Program-made: the position numbers and the translations under genes
Source of the DNA: Azoarcus taiwanensis
GTDB taxonomy: Bacteria; Pseudomonadota; Gammaproteobacteria; Burkholderiales; Rhodocyclaceae
DNA length: 37,169 bases
Reading direction: 5' to 3'
NCBI RefSeq assembly: GCF_012910885.1
Contig: NZ_WTVM01000027.1
Location: 1-37,169 of the forward strand
Shown: one piece after another, positions 8,306-16,952 of the stretch
Layout: every line of letters begins with the position of its first letter
Numbering within the stretch: position 1 is the first letter of the stretch
The notes under the pieces: model-generated
Databases searched by the model: none
Seen by the model: only the letters and a program-made list of their open reading frames with translations
What the model was told of the DNA's origin: nothing

Positions 8306-8863
8306 TCAGTCGCTCGCCCCGTCGCCGGGTCGGTACCAGCGCGGATAGTAGCGACGCACCGTCTCGGTCGAGGTCTCCAGTGCCTGACAACGATCGAGTT
8401 GAAACGGCTTGCCGACCTCGTCGTCGGTTTCACGCCTGAAGCTCGCAAAAGTCTGGATCGCGGCGGTCGGCAGGCTGAAGAGTAGTTCGGTGATGTGTGA
8501 ACACCCGCCGACACCTTCGAACATCTCGCCGACGGTTCGCCGAAATCCGCGAACGAGATTGAGGCCTTTCAGTTGGGCATACTTCGGACCGATCGTGTCG
8601 CAACCGCCCGGATAAGGCACCCACTCGGAACTCGCCTGAGCATCGAGAATGTTGAACTCCCAGTCGATCGTGATCCGCACGTGCATCAGATGGACCGGCT
8701 CGCCAGCCTTGCGCACGCCGGACGCGAGCGGATAGTCGGCGTCCTTGACATCGGTGAGTGAGGCATCGAGCTCGAGCAGACCGTCCTCACGGCGGTAGCC
8801 CTCGACGACAATGCGTCGGGTGTGCGCCCGCACCCGGGCAACAGGTGGTGGTGGCAATGACAT
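8306..8863 (-). CDS. DUF2889 domain protein of unknown function
   Basis: The product is 185 residues and matches what I know of the DUF2889 family, found mainly in Beta- and Gammaproteobacteria. Features are an N-terminal region with RRIVVEGYRREDGLLELDAS, a central IDWEFNILDAQASSEWVPYP, and a Cys-containing GVGGCSHITELLF segment typical of the family. Function is unknown. No signal peptide or membrane segment is visible, so it is probably cytoplasmic. The ATG at 8863 was chosen over the one at 8932 because the conserved part starts after MSLPPPPVARVRAHTRR. It sits upstream of sucCD on the same strand with 240 bases between, so it is likely a separate transcript. Confidence 0.8.
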   Translation of the reverse strand: MSLPPPPVARVRAHTRRIVVEGYRREDGLLELDASLTDVKDADYPLASGVRKAGEPVHLMHVRITIDWEFNILDAQASSEWVPYPGGCDTIGPKYAQLKGLNLVRGFRRTVGEMFEGVGGCSHITELLFSLPTAAIQTFASFRRETDDEVGKPFQLDRCQALETSTETVRRYYPRWYRPGDGASD

Positions 8864-8867
8864 GGCG

Positions 8868-8879
8868 TACGCTAGCGTA
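8868..8879. promoter_or_regulatory. 12-bp perfect palindrome before the DUF2889 gene
   Basis: The sequence tacgctagcgta is a perfect palindrome ending 5 bases from the DUF2889 ATG, in the position of a leader or operator. It may be a repressor site or chance. Confidence 0.3.
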
Positions 8880-9046
8880 TGGAAAGCGTAATCATAACCC
8901 GTCCGTGAAATCACCGCGCCCCGACGACACACCGATCGTGTCCGATCGAATCATCGTCACCGACCTGATTCATGCCACCCGCCGGCGAAAGTTTGGTAGC
9001 GCGGAGACGCCTCGTGGCGGTCTGCGAACACGCCGAAAGACGTAAT

Positions 9047-9058
9047 TTGTATATACAA
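9047..9058. promoter_or_regulatory. 12-bp AT-rich perfect palindrome upstream of the FimV-like gene
   Basis: The sequence ttgtatatacaa is a perfect palindrome about 32 bases before the FimV-like start and the most AT-rich spot in the divergent region. It overlaps a possible -10 element (tatata) for the plus-strand gene. It could be core promoter, operator or both. No good -35 was found. Confidence 0.4.
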
Positions 9059-9089
9059 TGCGTAACCACCTGTTCAACCGAACGTGCCC

Positions 9090-11102
9090 ATGCTGCGCAA
9101 GCTCACTTTCTTCGCGACTCACGGCCTTGATTCCCGTATGCCTCGTTTTCGGGTGAGATCGGTCTCGTTATGCTTGGCGGGTATGACCGCAGTCTTGGCG
9201 AGTTCGATGGCGAACGCCGCGGTTTTCGGCGAAACGGCCTCGATCTCGGCAATCGGCACTCGTTTCGAGGTCGCGGTCTCGAGCCCCGGCATGACACGCG
9301 ACACCCTGGCCAACTGCGTGCGCCTCGCTGGCGCACCGTCGACCGACGGCATTGCCACACTGCGCGGCGGAAGCCTGAGTGTCGCCGGCAGTGGCGCCAA
9401 CGCACGCATTGTCGTCAGTCACCCGGAACCCGTCTTCGAGCCTATCCTGCGCTTCACCTTGCAGGATGTCTGCGCAACGCGCCTTCAACGCACATACACC
9501 TTGCTGATGCCGGAACCGGCAGAGGTGTCGCGCGTTGCGCAGGGACCGTCGCGTCCGACCACACCGACGGCACAACCCCGCCGAGCGGCCGCGGCCGCTC
9601 CCGCCGCGACGGCTCCCCAAGTCTGGACCACAGTGCAGGGCGAATCAATCGCATCCATTGCGCAAGCCTTGTATCCGCGAGACGAAGGAGCGCGACGGGC
9701 CTTCATCAATGGTGTGCTTCGAAACAACCAGGACGTGTTAGGTGCCGGCCGGCACCCTGCCGCTGTCTTGCCCAGCGGCACCGAATTGCGCGTTCCGAGT
9801 CTGGCTGCGGTTGCGGCAGCATCCACCGAGCCTCGCAGGGCAGCAGCCAGCGTGGTTGCCGCCCCTGCCGCAGCCGATGCGCCGCCCGCTCGCGTTGAAC
9901 CGGTCGCGCCGCCCGTCACATCCCCTGCTCCGGTCGTCACCGAGCGCGACAGACTGGTTGTAGACACCGGCGCGCGCGACGAGCTGGCCGGGCGCGAGAT
10001 CGACCCCGATACCAGCGACGAAGCCATTCGCGAGGAGCGCCTGGTTGCAGCTCTCGACCGTAGCATCGACGCCCAGCTCGAACTCCTTGAACGCATCAGG
10101 CGTCTGGAGCAGCTGCAGGAAGCACTTCGCACGCAAATCGAGGCCGCTGGCCCGGACCAACCTGTCGCAGTGACACGGCAACCACAGGAAGTGGCCGCAA
10201 CATCCGCACCGACCACACAGCCTCCCCCTCCTTCTGCCGGAGAGCGAATCCCCGAAAGAGCCGGCCCAGCACCTGCGGCGGCAAGCTCGACGGACAATTG
10301 GTTCAACTGGGCGATTGCCGGCGGTTTGCTCGCGCTTGCGCTCCTGCTTCTCCTGCGCCGTCGTTCCGCAGATACGACGAAACCGGGTCGCGTCGAGCGC
10401 CAGGCACGCGCGCCGATGACCGAGGCATGGCCGGACGAGGCGCCAGTGGGCACCGGCGTGGATCGCCAGCGGCAGAGCGAGCTGACGGTCTCTCCGGACC
10501 AGACATTGCCGCCACCCATTCCGCCTGTGCTTGAATGGGACGGCTCGTTGCCTCGCACTGCCGAGAAGCCGGCAACCGCCGAAGCCTCCAGCGACATGCC
10601 GACGCTACCACCAGCCATTCTCGTCGAAGAAGAGCCTGAAGAGCATGAGTCGGCGGTCGAACTGGCAGAGATCATGCTCAGTTTCGGACGTGTGCATGGC
10701 GCAGCCGAGACACTCGAAGCCTTCATCGAGTCCAATCCGAAACAGGCGATCATGCCGTGGCTGAAACTGATGGAGGTCTACCACACCGCCGACATGCGGC
10801 GTGAGTTCGACATCCTGGCGACAGAACTGAACAAGACCTTCAACGTGTGCGCAGTGACCTGGGAAAATTTCCACGATGTCAGCGCCCACGGTGAAGGCAT
10901 AGAGGCGCTTGCGCACATCACCGCGCGCCTCCAGGAAACCTGGGGCACACGGCAGTGCCAGGCCTACATCGATCTGCTGGTGCGAGACAACCGCCAAGGG
11001 ACGCGAATGGGTTTCGAGCTGGGTGCAGTAGACGATCTCCTGATGCTCGCCGGCGTCCTGGAGGTGCAGCTGGGTCGTTACAAGCCCGGCGCCAGCGCGT
11101 AG
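9090..11102 (+). CDS. FimV-like inner-membrane/peptidoglycan-associated protein
   Basis: The product is about 670 residues. In order: a signal peptide (hydrophobic stretch ending in SSMANA-AVFGE), a FimV-type N-terminal beta-rich domain, a LysM-like segment (about 170-235, VWTTVQGESIASIAQALYP), a long Ala/Pro-rich linker, a short coiled coil (around 310-345), one transmembrane helix (around 402-420, followed by RRRS), an acidic Pro-rich stretch, and a C-terminal helical TPR-like domain (SAVELAEIMLSFGRVHGAAE). This matches the FimV/TspA layout: LysM binds peptidoglycan in the periplasm and the cytoplasmic tail recruits partners in type IV pilus assembly, polarity or cell division. ATG 9090 is used; GTG 9084 is two codons upstream, and ATG 9138 would give a conventional 27-residue signal peptide and may be the true start. 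No pilus gene is adjacent. Confidence 0.72.
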   Translation: MLRKLTFFATHGLDSRMPRFRVRSVSLCLAGMTAVLASSMANAAVFGETASISAIGTRFEVAVSSPGMTRDTLANCVRLAGAPSTDGIATLRGGSLSVAGSGANARIVVSHPEPVFEPILRFTLQDVCATRLQRTYTLLMPEPAEVSRVAQGPSRPTTPTAQPRRAAAAAPAATAPQVWTTVQGESIASIAQALYPRDEGARRAFINGVLRNNQDVLGAGRHPAAVLPSGTELRVPSLAAVAAASTEPRRAAASVVAAPAAADAPPARVEPVAPPVTSPAPVVTERDRLVVDTGARDELAGREIDPDTSDEAIREERLVAALDRSIDAQLELLERIRRLEQLQEALRTQIEAAGPDQPVAVTRQPQEVAATSAPTTQPPPPSAGERIPERAGPAPAAASSTDNWFNWAIAGGLLALALLLLLRRRSADTTKPGRVERQARAPMTEAWPDEAPVGTGVDRQRQSELTVSPDQTLPPPIPPVLEWDGSLPRTAEKPATAEASSDMPTLPPAILVEEEPEEHESAVELAEIMLSFGRVHGAAETLEAFIESNPKQAIMPWLKLMEVYHTADMRREFDILATELNKTFNVCAVTWENFHDVSAHGEGIEALAHITARLQETWGTRQCQAYIDLLVRDNRQGTRMGFELGAVDDLLMLAGVLEVQLGRYKPGASA

Positions 11103-11155
11103 CGCTCTCAATCACCGCCGGAAGCATGGTTGCAAATCGCCCGGATCGACAGCCC

Positions 11156-11902
11156 TCAGACCGGGTTATCGAGGTCGACGAAGCTCGCCTCCAGTCCAAG
11201 TGTCTCTCGCAAGTGCATGGCCATTGCGCGAACCCCGTAACGCTCGGTTGCGTGATGCCCGGCAGCGATATAGGGCACCCCGGACTCCCGCGCCAGATGA
11301 ACGGTCTGCTCTGATATTTCGCCCGAAACGAACGCGTCGGCACCCGCCTCGATCGCTGCTTCGAAATAGCCTTGCGCGCCACCGGTGCACCAGGCCACAC
11401 AGTGCACTTCCCTTTCTCCACTACCGACCAGCATCGGTTTTCGCCCGAGCGCGACCCCCAGCGAATCGGCAAGTGCAGCCGCTGGCATCGTCGCGGCGGG
11501 ACGGCCCAGCCAGATCAGATCATTGTCACCGCATTGGCGCTCGGGCACCCACCCCGCGATCCGCGCAAGCTGCGCATTGTTGCCAAGCTCGGGATGCGCA
11601 TCGAGGGGCAGATGATAGGCAAACAGGCTAATGTCGTTGCGCAGCAAGGTCGCGATCCTGCGCTGGCGGATGCCGGTGATGCGGGCATCCTCGCCGCGCC
11701 AGAAATAACCATGATGGACGAGTACTGCGTCGAAGCGATGCTCGACCGCGTGATCGAGCAGGGCTTGGCTCGCCGTCACGCCACACAGCACACGTGAGAC
11801 CTCGGCCCGGCCTTCCACTTGCAGACCGTTTGGGCAATAATCCTTGAATCTCGCGGCTTCAAGAAGCGTGTCGAGGTGATCGCGGAGTTTGTCGAGTCGC
11901 AT
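11156..11902 (-). CDS. NIF3-type dinuclear metal-centre protein
   Basis: The product is 248 residues, close to the E. coli YbgI length. It has the family's DYCPNGLQVEG near residue 23-33, metal-ligand segments VLVHHGYFW (His residues near 66-67) and FAYHLPLDAH, and the C-terminal AGHHATERYGVRAM. Proteins of this family form hexameric toroids with two metal ions per subunit; the physiological role is unsettled, with GTP cyclohydrolase-like or hydrolase activity proposed. A ribosome site TGAGGA (11916-11911) lies 8 bases before the ATG at 11902, which rejects the longer start at 11950. It is divergent from the DegS-like protease gene and converges on the FimV-like gene with 53 bases between. 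Confidence 0.92.
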   Translation of the reverse strand: MRLDKLRDHLDTLLEAARFKDYCPNGLQVEGRAEVSRVLCGVTASQALLDHAVEHRFDAVLVHHGYFWRGEDARITGIRQRRIATLLRNDISLFAYHLPLDAHPELGNNAQLARIAGWVPERQCGDNDLIWLGRPAATMPAAALADSLGVALGRKPMLVGSGEREVHCVAWCTGGAQGYFEAAIEAGADAFVSGEISEQTVHLARESGVPYIAAGHHATERYGVRAMAMHLRETLGLEASFVDLDNPV

Positions 11903-12076
11903 GGGTCGGATCCTCAAGTTTGCGTCGGTGCTATAAGGCGCGCCACGCAATGGTACTCAAGCGGGAGACGATGACAAAGCGCGGAACTCGCAAGTGCTGC
12001 AACCCGGTCTGCCTTCGCTCCGGCACGACAGACTTGGTGCAGCCGTCCGATCCGAAACCCTGACGGAACCCGATTC
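11903..12076. promoter_or_regulatory. Divergent promoter region of NIF3-type gene and DegS-like protease gene
   Basis: This 174-base region serves two divergent genes. A possible -10-like ctataa lies around 11930-11935. No consensus -35 is evident, and no inverted repeat that would suggest an operator was seen. Confidence 0.3.
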
Positions 12077-13237
12077 ATGCGCCGCTTGTGGTTGATCTTC
12101 GCTCAGACCGTCACGCTGGCGGTGGCAGTACTGTTTGTTCTCAGTGCGCTTGCACCGGAATGGCTGAACTCGCGACCGGTCGGCCCCGGCACGCTGACCA
12201 TCGTCCAGTCGCCTCCGATACGCTCCGACGCCGAGCGCGTCGTCCCGCCGGGTTCCTACTCAGTGGCCGCCGGTCGCTCCATGCCGGCAGTGGTGCACAT
12301 CCTGACAAGCCGCAACGCTTCCTCCGCACGCAACCCCCTTGCGGACGACCCTTTCTATCGCCACTTCTTCGGCGATCGAGACCCCCCAAGACAAAGCCCG
12401 ACCGGCCAGGGCTCGGGCGTTATCGTCAGCAAGGAAGGCTACATCCTGACCAACAACCATGTCGTCGAAACAGCCGACGGCATTGAAGTCTCGCTGAATG
12501 ACGGACGGCGCTTTCCCGCTGAGCTCATCGGCCGCGACCCCGAAACCGACCTTGCGGTGCTGCGCATCGCAGACGCGGGCGACTTGCCGGCCATCGCCTT
12601 CTCCGCCCCCGACAGTCTCGAAGTCGGGGATGTCGTTCTTGCGATCGGCAACCCCTTCGGGGTGGGCCAGACCGTGACGATGGGCATTGTTTCGGCGCTC
12701 GGACGCACAAGACTCGGCATCAGCACATTTGAGAACTACATCCAGACCGACGCCGCGATCAACCCCGGCAATTCAGGGGGCGCCCTCGTCGATGCGAGCG
12801 GGGATCTCGTCGGCATCAACACCGCTATCTACTCGCGCTCGGGTGGCTCACTTGGCATCGGCTTTGCCATTCCCGTATCGCTCGCCCGCGACGTGCTGCA
12901 GCAAATCGTCGCCAACGGCGAGGTCACTCGCGGCTGGGTCGGAGTGGAAATCCGTGAGTTGGTCCGCGATCTCGACGCGCCGGCGGGTGGGCAAATGACA
13001 AGCGGCGCAATGATCGCCGGCGTACTCAGAGGCAGCCCGGCCGAACGCGCCGGACTGCGTCCGGGCGACATCCTCGTCGCCATGGACGACCAGGACGTAC
13101 GTGGCGCACGCGAGATGCTGGAAATGGTCGCGGCCCGCACGCCCGGTGACACCTCGCGCTTCCGGGTCCGACGCAATGCGAGCGAGCTCGAGCTAGACGT
13201 CCGGATCGGCAGGCGACCGACGCAGTCGGGTCGCTAG
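12077..13237 (+). CDS. Membrane-anchored S1C serine protease (DegS/AlgW-like)
   Basis: The product is 386 residues: one N-terminal hydrophobic helix (about 8-28) that can act as membrane anchor, a trypsin-like domain, and a single C-terminal PDZ domain (about 285-375). The catalytic triad is complete: His128 in TNNHVV, Asp158 in ETDLAVL, Ser233 in GNSGGAL. One PDZ plus an uncleaved anchor is the DegS/AlgW layout rather than the two-PDZ DegP layout. Such proteases sense misfolded outer-membrane proteins in the periplasm and trigger sigma-E release, or do general quality control. Whether it controls a sigma factor here cannot be told; no rpoE or rseA is in view. An ACGGAA stretch lies 8 bases before the ATG. 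It converges on tatC. Confidence 0.9.
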   Translation: MRRLWLIFAQTVTLAVAVLFVLSALAPEWLNSRPVGPGTLTIVQSPPIRSDAERVVPPGSYSVAAGRSMPAVVHILTSRNASSARNPLADDPFYRHFFGDRDPPRQSPTGQGSGVIVSKEGYILTNNHVVETADGIEVSLNDGRRFPAELIGRDPETDLAVLRIADAGDLPAIAFSAPDSLEVGDVVLAIGNPFGVGQTVTMGIVSALGRTRLGISTFENYIQTDAAINPGNSGGALVDASGDLVGINTAIYSRSGGSLGIGFAIPVSLARDVLQQIVANGEVTRGWVGVEIRELVRDLDAPAGGQMTSGAMIAGVLRGSPAERAGLRPGDILVAMDDQDVRGAREMLEMVAARTPGDTSRFRVRRNASELELDVRIGRRPTQSGR

Positions 13238-13437
13238 CCCGCCTGACTTGAGCCTGCTCTGCTTCGCCAGTGGGAGAAGCGCTCCGTAGTCGCCCGCTTC
13301 CTCATTGTATGGAGCACGATACCCTCAGAAACACGAAGGACCGCCTCGAGGGTCTCTTGCCCTTTGAGGGGAGAAGCGAGCGCAGCGAGTCTTTCGAGGC
13401 GAGCCCGGGAACGAGACAGGCCGCAGGCGAAGCTCGT
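13238..13437. other. Convergent intergenic region between protease gene and tatC
   Basis: This 200-base gap between two convergent genes contains short purine-rich repeats of the gaagcgagcgcagcgag type and an inverted repeat gaacgag/ctcgttc (13410-13416 and 13433-13439) that reaches the tatC stop codon. There is no T-run, so termination by a classical hairpin is not shown. No credible gene was found; the 113-residue open frame here has no recognisable features. Confidence 0.4.
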
Positions 13438-14247
13438 TCAGTCGCCCTTCTTGTCGGTCTTTTCGATGCGGTCCAGCCCGGCATCGACTTCATCTTCACT
13501 CGGTGCCGCGTAGTCACCCTTCGCCGCTGGCACAGGCTTCGACAGCATGCGGGCGATGACGATGCCGACCTCGAAGAGCAGGATCATCGGCACCGCCAGC
13601 ATGAACTGTGAGATGACATCCGGCGGTGTGATGATCGCGGCGATCACGAAAGCGCCGACGATCACATAGGGGCGGGCCTCCTTGAGCTGGGCCACCGACA
13701 CGACCCCCGCCTTGACGAGCAGGATCACCACCACCGGCACTTCGAAGGTGATGCCGAACGCGATGAACAAGGTCATCACGAAGGAGAGGTATTCCTCGAT
13801 ATCCGGCGCCACCATGATACTGGCTGGGGCGAAGTCGTTGATGAACTTGAATACCGTGCCGAACACGAAGAAATAGCAGAACGCCATGCCCAGCAGGAAC
13901 AGCAGCGTCGTGCCGAGTACCAGCGGGAGACCGATTCGGCGCTCGTGTGCATACAAACCCGGCGCAATGAAGGCCCACGCCTGGTGCAGCACATAGGGCA
14001 ATGCAATCAGGAAGGCGACCAGCAAGGTCACCTTGACCGGCACGAAGAACGGCGTGACCACCCCGGTGGCGATCATGTTCGTCCCCTCGGGCAAGGTGTT
14101 CATCATCGGCAGGGCGAGCAGGTCGTAAATGTCCCCCGCCCAGGGCATGAGGACGACGAAGAACACCAGAATGGCGACGATCGCGCGCAATAGACGATCC
14201 CGCAACTCGACGAGGTGGGAAATGAAGGTGTCCTGGGTGGAGCTCAT
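13438..14247 (-). CDS. tatC: Twin-arginine translocase subunit TatC
   Basis: The product is 269 residues with six predicted transmembrane helices, the receptor for folded twin-arginine precursors in the inner membrane. It opens with the conserved cytoplasmic segment FISHLVELRDRLLRA and has FEVPVVVILLVKAGVVS in the second half, followed by the conserved cytosolic loop RPYVIVGAFVIAA. It begins within the tatB stop (ATGA, 14247-14244), so translation is coupled. The C-terminal tail after the last helix is about 30 residues, charged and longer than in E. coli. It is the last gene of the long minus-strand superoperon. Confidence 0.97.
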   Translation of the reverse strand: MSSTQDTFISHLVELRDRLLRAIVAILVFFVVLMPWAGDIYDLLALPMMNTLPEGTNMIATGVVTPFFVPVKVTLLVAFLIALPYVLHQAWAFIAPGLYAHERRIGLPLVLGTTLLFLLGMAFCYFFVFGTVFKFINDFAPASIMVAPDIEEYLSFVMTLFIAFGITFEVPVVVILLVKAGVVSVAQLKEARPYVIVGAFVIAAIITPPDVISQFMLAVPMILLFEVGIVIARMLSKPVPAAKGDYAAPSEDEVDAGLDRIEKTDKKGD

Positions 14248-14720
14248 GACTTGTCCCCAGTCTGCTTGACCGGCACCTGTTCGAGCCCAAGCTTCAGCTG
14301 ATTGTCAGGTGACTCGATCTGCTCGACCGGACTCTCGGCAACGGTGTCCGAAATCGGCGGCTTGTCCGTGGCCGGAGCGTGCGACTTGTCGCTGACGGGC
14401 GCCGCTGACTTCTCGTCGAGTGCGACACTTTTCTCGATCTCGGCCGCGCCCTTCTTGAGGTCGCCTTCGACCTGGCTCACTTCGTTGCGAACCGATTTCT
14501 CGAGATCACGGGCTTGCTGTTCGACCTGCTGCTGGAGTTTCTTGAGATCCTCGAGCTGCATCTCGCGCGAGATGTCGGATTTGACGTCTGAAACGTAGCG
14601 CTGAAGGCGGCCCAGCAGGTGGCCCGCGGTGCGTGCAACCTTGGGCAGGCGCTTGGGGCCGACCACGATCAGGGCGACCAGCGCAATGAACAACAGTTCA
14701 GTGAAACCGAAATCGAACAT
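14244..14720 (-). CDS. tatB: Twin-arginine translocase subunit TatB
   Basis: The product is 158 residues: a short N-terminal transmembrane helix with MFDFGFTELLFIALVALIVV, the conserved GPKRLP hinge at about 22-27, an amphipathic helix, a long coiled coil (about 50-105) and a variable acidic tail. Glu8 in the first helix is typical of TatB. It forms the substrate receptor with TatC. It overlaps tatC by four bases. It is 156 bases downstream of tatA, a wider gap than elsewhere in the cluster, and that gap holds a hairpin. Confidence 0.95.
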   Translation of the reverse strand: MFDFGFTELLFIALVALIVVGPKRLPKVARTAGHLLGRLQRYVSDVKSDISREMQLEDLKKLQQQVEQQARDLEKSVRNEVSQVEGDLKKGAAEIEKSVALDEKSAAPVSDKSHAPATDKPPISDTVAESPVEQIESPDNQLKLGLEQVPVKQTGDKS

Positions 14721-14832
14721 TTCAGCCTAGTTCCGGAATGTGAATTGCCCGAGTGCCGATGCTGACGCCAGTCATGACCGATCGCAGTGCCTGGGTCTCT
14801 AGAAAACGCCGCAGGGATGCAGACCGAAAAGC

Positions 14833-14853
14833 AAGGGGCGTCTCGCGCCCCTT
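14833..14853 (-). terminator. Hairpin between tatA and tatB, possible partial terminator
   Basis: A perfect 8-bp stem aaggggcg/cgcccctt (14833-14840 and 14846-14853) with a 5-base loop lies 23 bases after the tatA stop. On the minus strand it is followed by a short T stretch, GCTTTTC. The U-tract is weak, so partial termination or 3'-end protection of tatA mRNA is more likely than full termination. Confidence 0.55.
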
Positions 14854-14876
14854 GTCTATGTCGCATCCACGCTTTA

Positions 14877-15113
14877 TCAGGATTTGACTTTGTCGGACTT
14901 CTCGCGCACCTCGGCGTCGATGGTCTTCTCGTTGGCCAGCTTCTGCTTCTCTGCATCGGTATCGGCTTCGGTGTTCGCCTCGCGAATACCTTCCTTGAAG
15001 CCCTTCACCGCACCGCCAAGATCCTGACCGATGTTGCGCAGCTTCTTGGTACCGAAGACCAGCATGACGATGACCAGCACGACCAGCCAGTGCCAGATAC
15101 TGAATGAACCCAT
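14877..15113 (-). CDS. tatA: Twin-arginine translocase pore subunit TatA
   Basis: The product is 78 residues, normal for TatA: one N-terminal membrane helix ([20 protein letters not shown]), the FGTKKLRN hinge, an amphipathic helix with FKEGIREA, and a charged tail. TatA oligomerises to form the translocation path in the inner membrane. A strong ribosome site AGGAG lies 6 bases before the ATG. It follows hinT by 10 bases and is separated from tatB by a gap containing a hairpin. Confidence 0.96.
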   Translation of the reverse strand: MGSFSIWHWLVVLVIVMLVFGTKKLRNIGQDLGGAVKGFKEGIREANTEADTDAEKQKLANEKTIDAEVREKSDKVKS

Positions 15114-15123
15114 TGATTTCTCC

Positions 15124-15471
15124 TTAACGCTTCAACATCGGCGGCAGAACATCCGTGCCACCGAGCACGTGAACATGCAGATGATACACCTCCTGACGCC
15201 CCACCCGACCGGTGTTCACTATGGTTCGAAAACCATCGGTGCATCCTTGTTCCCGCGCAAGTTTTCCAATGACGACCATCAACTTGCCCATCACCGCGGC
15301 GTGCTCGTCTCCGAGTTCGTCCATCGAGGCTACGTGAACCTTAGGAATCACGAGAAAATGCACTGGCGCGATCGGGTTTATGTCGTAGAAGGCGACTATT
15401 TCATCGTCTTCGTAGAGCTTCTTCGCCGGGATCTCGCCCCGGGCGATGCGACAGAACAGACAGTCTTGCAT
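15124..15471 (-). CDS. hinT: HIT-family purine nucleoside phosphoramidase (HinT-like)
   Basis: The product is 115 residues with the histidine triad HLHVH at 97-101, the family's [12 protein letters not shown] near the N-terminus and the [13 protein letters not shown] segment. HinT hydrolyses adenosine phosphoramidates such as AMP-lysine. The ATG at 15471 is chosen because the family begins with the CxFCxI segment; the longer frame to 15555 overlaps hisE. The gene lies between hisE and tatA with 10-base gaps on both sides, an arrangement common in Betaproteobacteria. Confidence 0.93.
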   Translation of the reverse strand: MQDCLFCRIARGEIPAKKLYEDDEIVAFYDINPIAPVHFLVIPKVHVASMDELGDEHAAVMGKLMVVIGKLAREQGCTDGFRTIVNTGRVGRQEVYHLHVHVLGGTDVLPPMLKR

Positions 15472-15481
15472 CAGGCCAGCC

Positions 15482-15805
15482 TCACTCACTTCGGGATCGC
15501 TTTTCGTCGATGCCGGAGACGCCCTCACGGCGACGGAACTCCGCCAGCACGTCATCCACGGTCAAACCATGATGCGCAAGCAGAATCATGGTGTGGAACC
15601 AAAGGTCGGTGACCTCCCAGACGATGTGAAGCAGGTCGCCGTCCTTGGAGGCCATGATGGTCTCGGCCGACTCTTCCGCGACCTTTTTGCAGATTGCATC
15701 GGTTCCCTTGGCGTACAGACTGGAAACATAGGACGAATCCGGATCGGCCGCCTTGCGCTCGGCCAGCGTGTTCGCCACACGGTGCAACACTTCGATATCG
15801 ATCAT
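15482..15805 (-). CDS. hisE: Phosphoribosyl-ATP pyrophosphatase
   Basis: The product is 107 residues, typical of stand-alone HisE, which converts phosphoribosyl-ATP to phosphoribosyl-AMP in the second step of histidine synthesis. It has the all-alpha MazG-like fold with [29 protein letters not shown] and the metal-binding [13 protein letters not shown]. It overlaps hisI by four bases (ATGA). HisE and HisI are separate genes here, not the fused HisIE of enterobacteria. Confidence 0.97.
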   Translation of the reverse strand: MIDIEVLHRVANTLAERKAADPDSSYVSSLYAKGTDAICKKVAEESAETIMASKDGDLLHIVWEVTDLWFHTMILLAHHGLTVDDVLAEFRRREGVSGIDEKRSRSE

Positions 15806-16197
15806 TTGTAGATGTCCTCAGGTGCCTTCAAAACCGGATCAACGCTCAGCCACTCACCAGTCGACAAATGCTGCTGAAAAAAGCAACTGTGCCGGCCGGT
15901 ATGACAGGCGATGCCGCCTGTCTGCTCGATTTTCAAGAGGATGACGTCGTTGTCACAGTCCGTGCGGATCTCACGGACTTTCTGAGTGTGGCCGGACTCC
16001 TCGCCCTTGTGCCATAGTCGATTGCGCGAACGGGACCAATACACTGCCTCACCAAGTGCCGCGGTACGTGCGAGCGCCTCACGGTTCATCCAGGCAAACA
16101 TCAATACGTCGCCGGTCGCCGCTTCCTGAGCGATCACCGGGACGAGGCCGTTCTCGTCCCAACGAATCTCTTCCAGCCACTTTTCCGAAAGCGTCAC
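15802..16197 (-). CDS. hisI: Phosphoribosyl-AMP cyclohydrolase
   Basis: The product is 131 residues. It opens the adenine ring of phosphoribosyl-AMP in the third step of histidine synthesis. Zinc-binding cysteines are visible at 81, 98 and 105 ([18 protein letters not shown]), with [10 protein letters not shown] near residue 33-42. The start is GTG at 16197 inside the hisF stop (GTGA overlap), which fits the family's length; the open frame continues upstream to 16584 only because it shadows hisF. Confidence 0.95.
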   Translation of the reverse strand: MTLSEKWLEEIRWDENGLVPVIAQEAATGDVLMFAWMNREALARTAALGEAVYWSRSRNRLWHKGEESGHTQKVREIRTDCDNDVILLKIEQTGGIACHTGRHSCFFQQHLSTGEWLSVDPVLKAPEDIYK

Positions 16198-16952
16198 AGG
16201 CGCACCTCTATACCGCGCGCGCGCATCAACTCCTTGGCTTCGCGCACCGTGTGTTCGCCGAAATGAAAGATGCTCGCAGCGAGCACGGCATCGGCATGTC
16301 CCTCGGCGACACCCTCGGCGAGATGCTCGAGGGAGCCGACTCCGCCACTCGCGATCACCGGCACGGCAACCGCATCCGAGACTGCGCGGGTCAGGGCGAG
16401 GTCGAAACCAATCCGGGTGCCATCGCGATCCATGCTGGTAAGCAGGATCTCGCCCGCGCCCAGAGAGACGACCTTGCGCGCCCATTCGATGGCATCGAGG
16501 CCAGTGTTGTTGCGCCCACCATGAGTGAACACTTCCCACTTGCCAGGCGCGGTCTGCTTGGCATCGATGGCAACCACAATGCACTGGCTACCGACCTTGC
16601 CGGCCGCATCCGCCACCACTTGGGGGTTATTCACCGCTGCGGTGTTGATGCTGACTTTGTCCGCACCCGCATTGAGCAGGCGTCGCACATCTTCGACGGT
16701 GCGCACACCGCCACCGACGGTCAGGGGAATGAAGACCTGCTCCGCTACCTGTTCGACGACGTGCAGGATGATATCGCGCGCATCGGAACTCGCCGTAATG
16801 TCGAGAAAGGTGATCTCGTCCGCACCCTGTTCGTCGTAGCGACGTGCGATTTCCACCGGGTCACCCGCGTCGCGAAGTTCGACGAAATTCACGCCTTTGA
16901 CGACCCGTCCCGCATTGACGTCAAGACAGGGGATGATGCGCTTGGCGAGCAT
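16194..16952 (-). CDS. hisF: Imidazole glycerol phosphate synthase, cyclase subunit
   Basis: The product is 252 residues, a (beta-alpha)8 barrel with the two catalytic aspartates Asp11 ([10 protein letters not shown]) and Asp130 (VVAIDAK). With HisH it makes imidazole glycerol phosphate and AICAR. Phosphate-binding glycines are present in LTVGGGVRT and IASGGVG. It shares one base with hisA (TGATG) and overlaps hisI by four. Confidence 0.98.
   Translation of the reverse strand: MLAKRIIPCLDVNAGRVVKGVNFVELRDAGDPVEIARRYDEQGADEITFLDITASSDARDIILHVVEQVAEQVFIPLTVGGGVRTVEDVRRLLNAGADKVSINTAAVNNPQVVADAAGKVGSQCIVVAIDAKQTAPGKWEVFTHGGRNNTGLDAIEWARKVVSLGAGEILLTSMDRDGTRIGFDLALTRAVSDAVAVPVIASGGVGSLEHLAEGVAEGHADAVLAASIFHFGEHTVREAKELMRARGIEVRL

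Noticed and set aside
8054-8485. 143-codon plus-strand frame between sucC and the DUF2889 gene
   Set aside because: It crosses the likely sucCD promoter and the end of the DUF2889 gene and has no recognisable features.
9485-10753. 422-codon minus-strand open frame opposite the FimV-like gene
   Set aside because: Serine and arginine-rich antisense shadow of the Ala/Pro-rich linker.
13308-13318. 11-base match tatggagcacg shared with 20552-20562 in the other repeat-like gap
   Set aside because: A match of this length is expected many times by chance in 37 kb, and it is not extended on either side.
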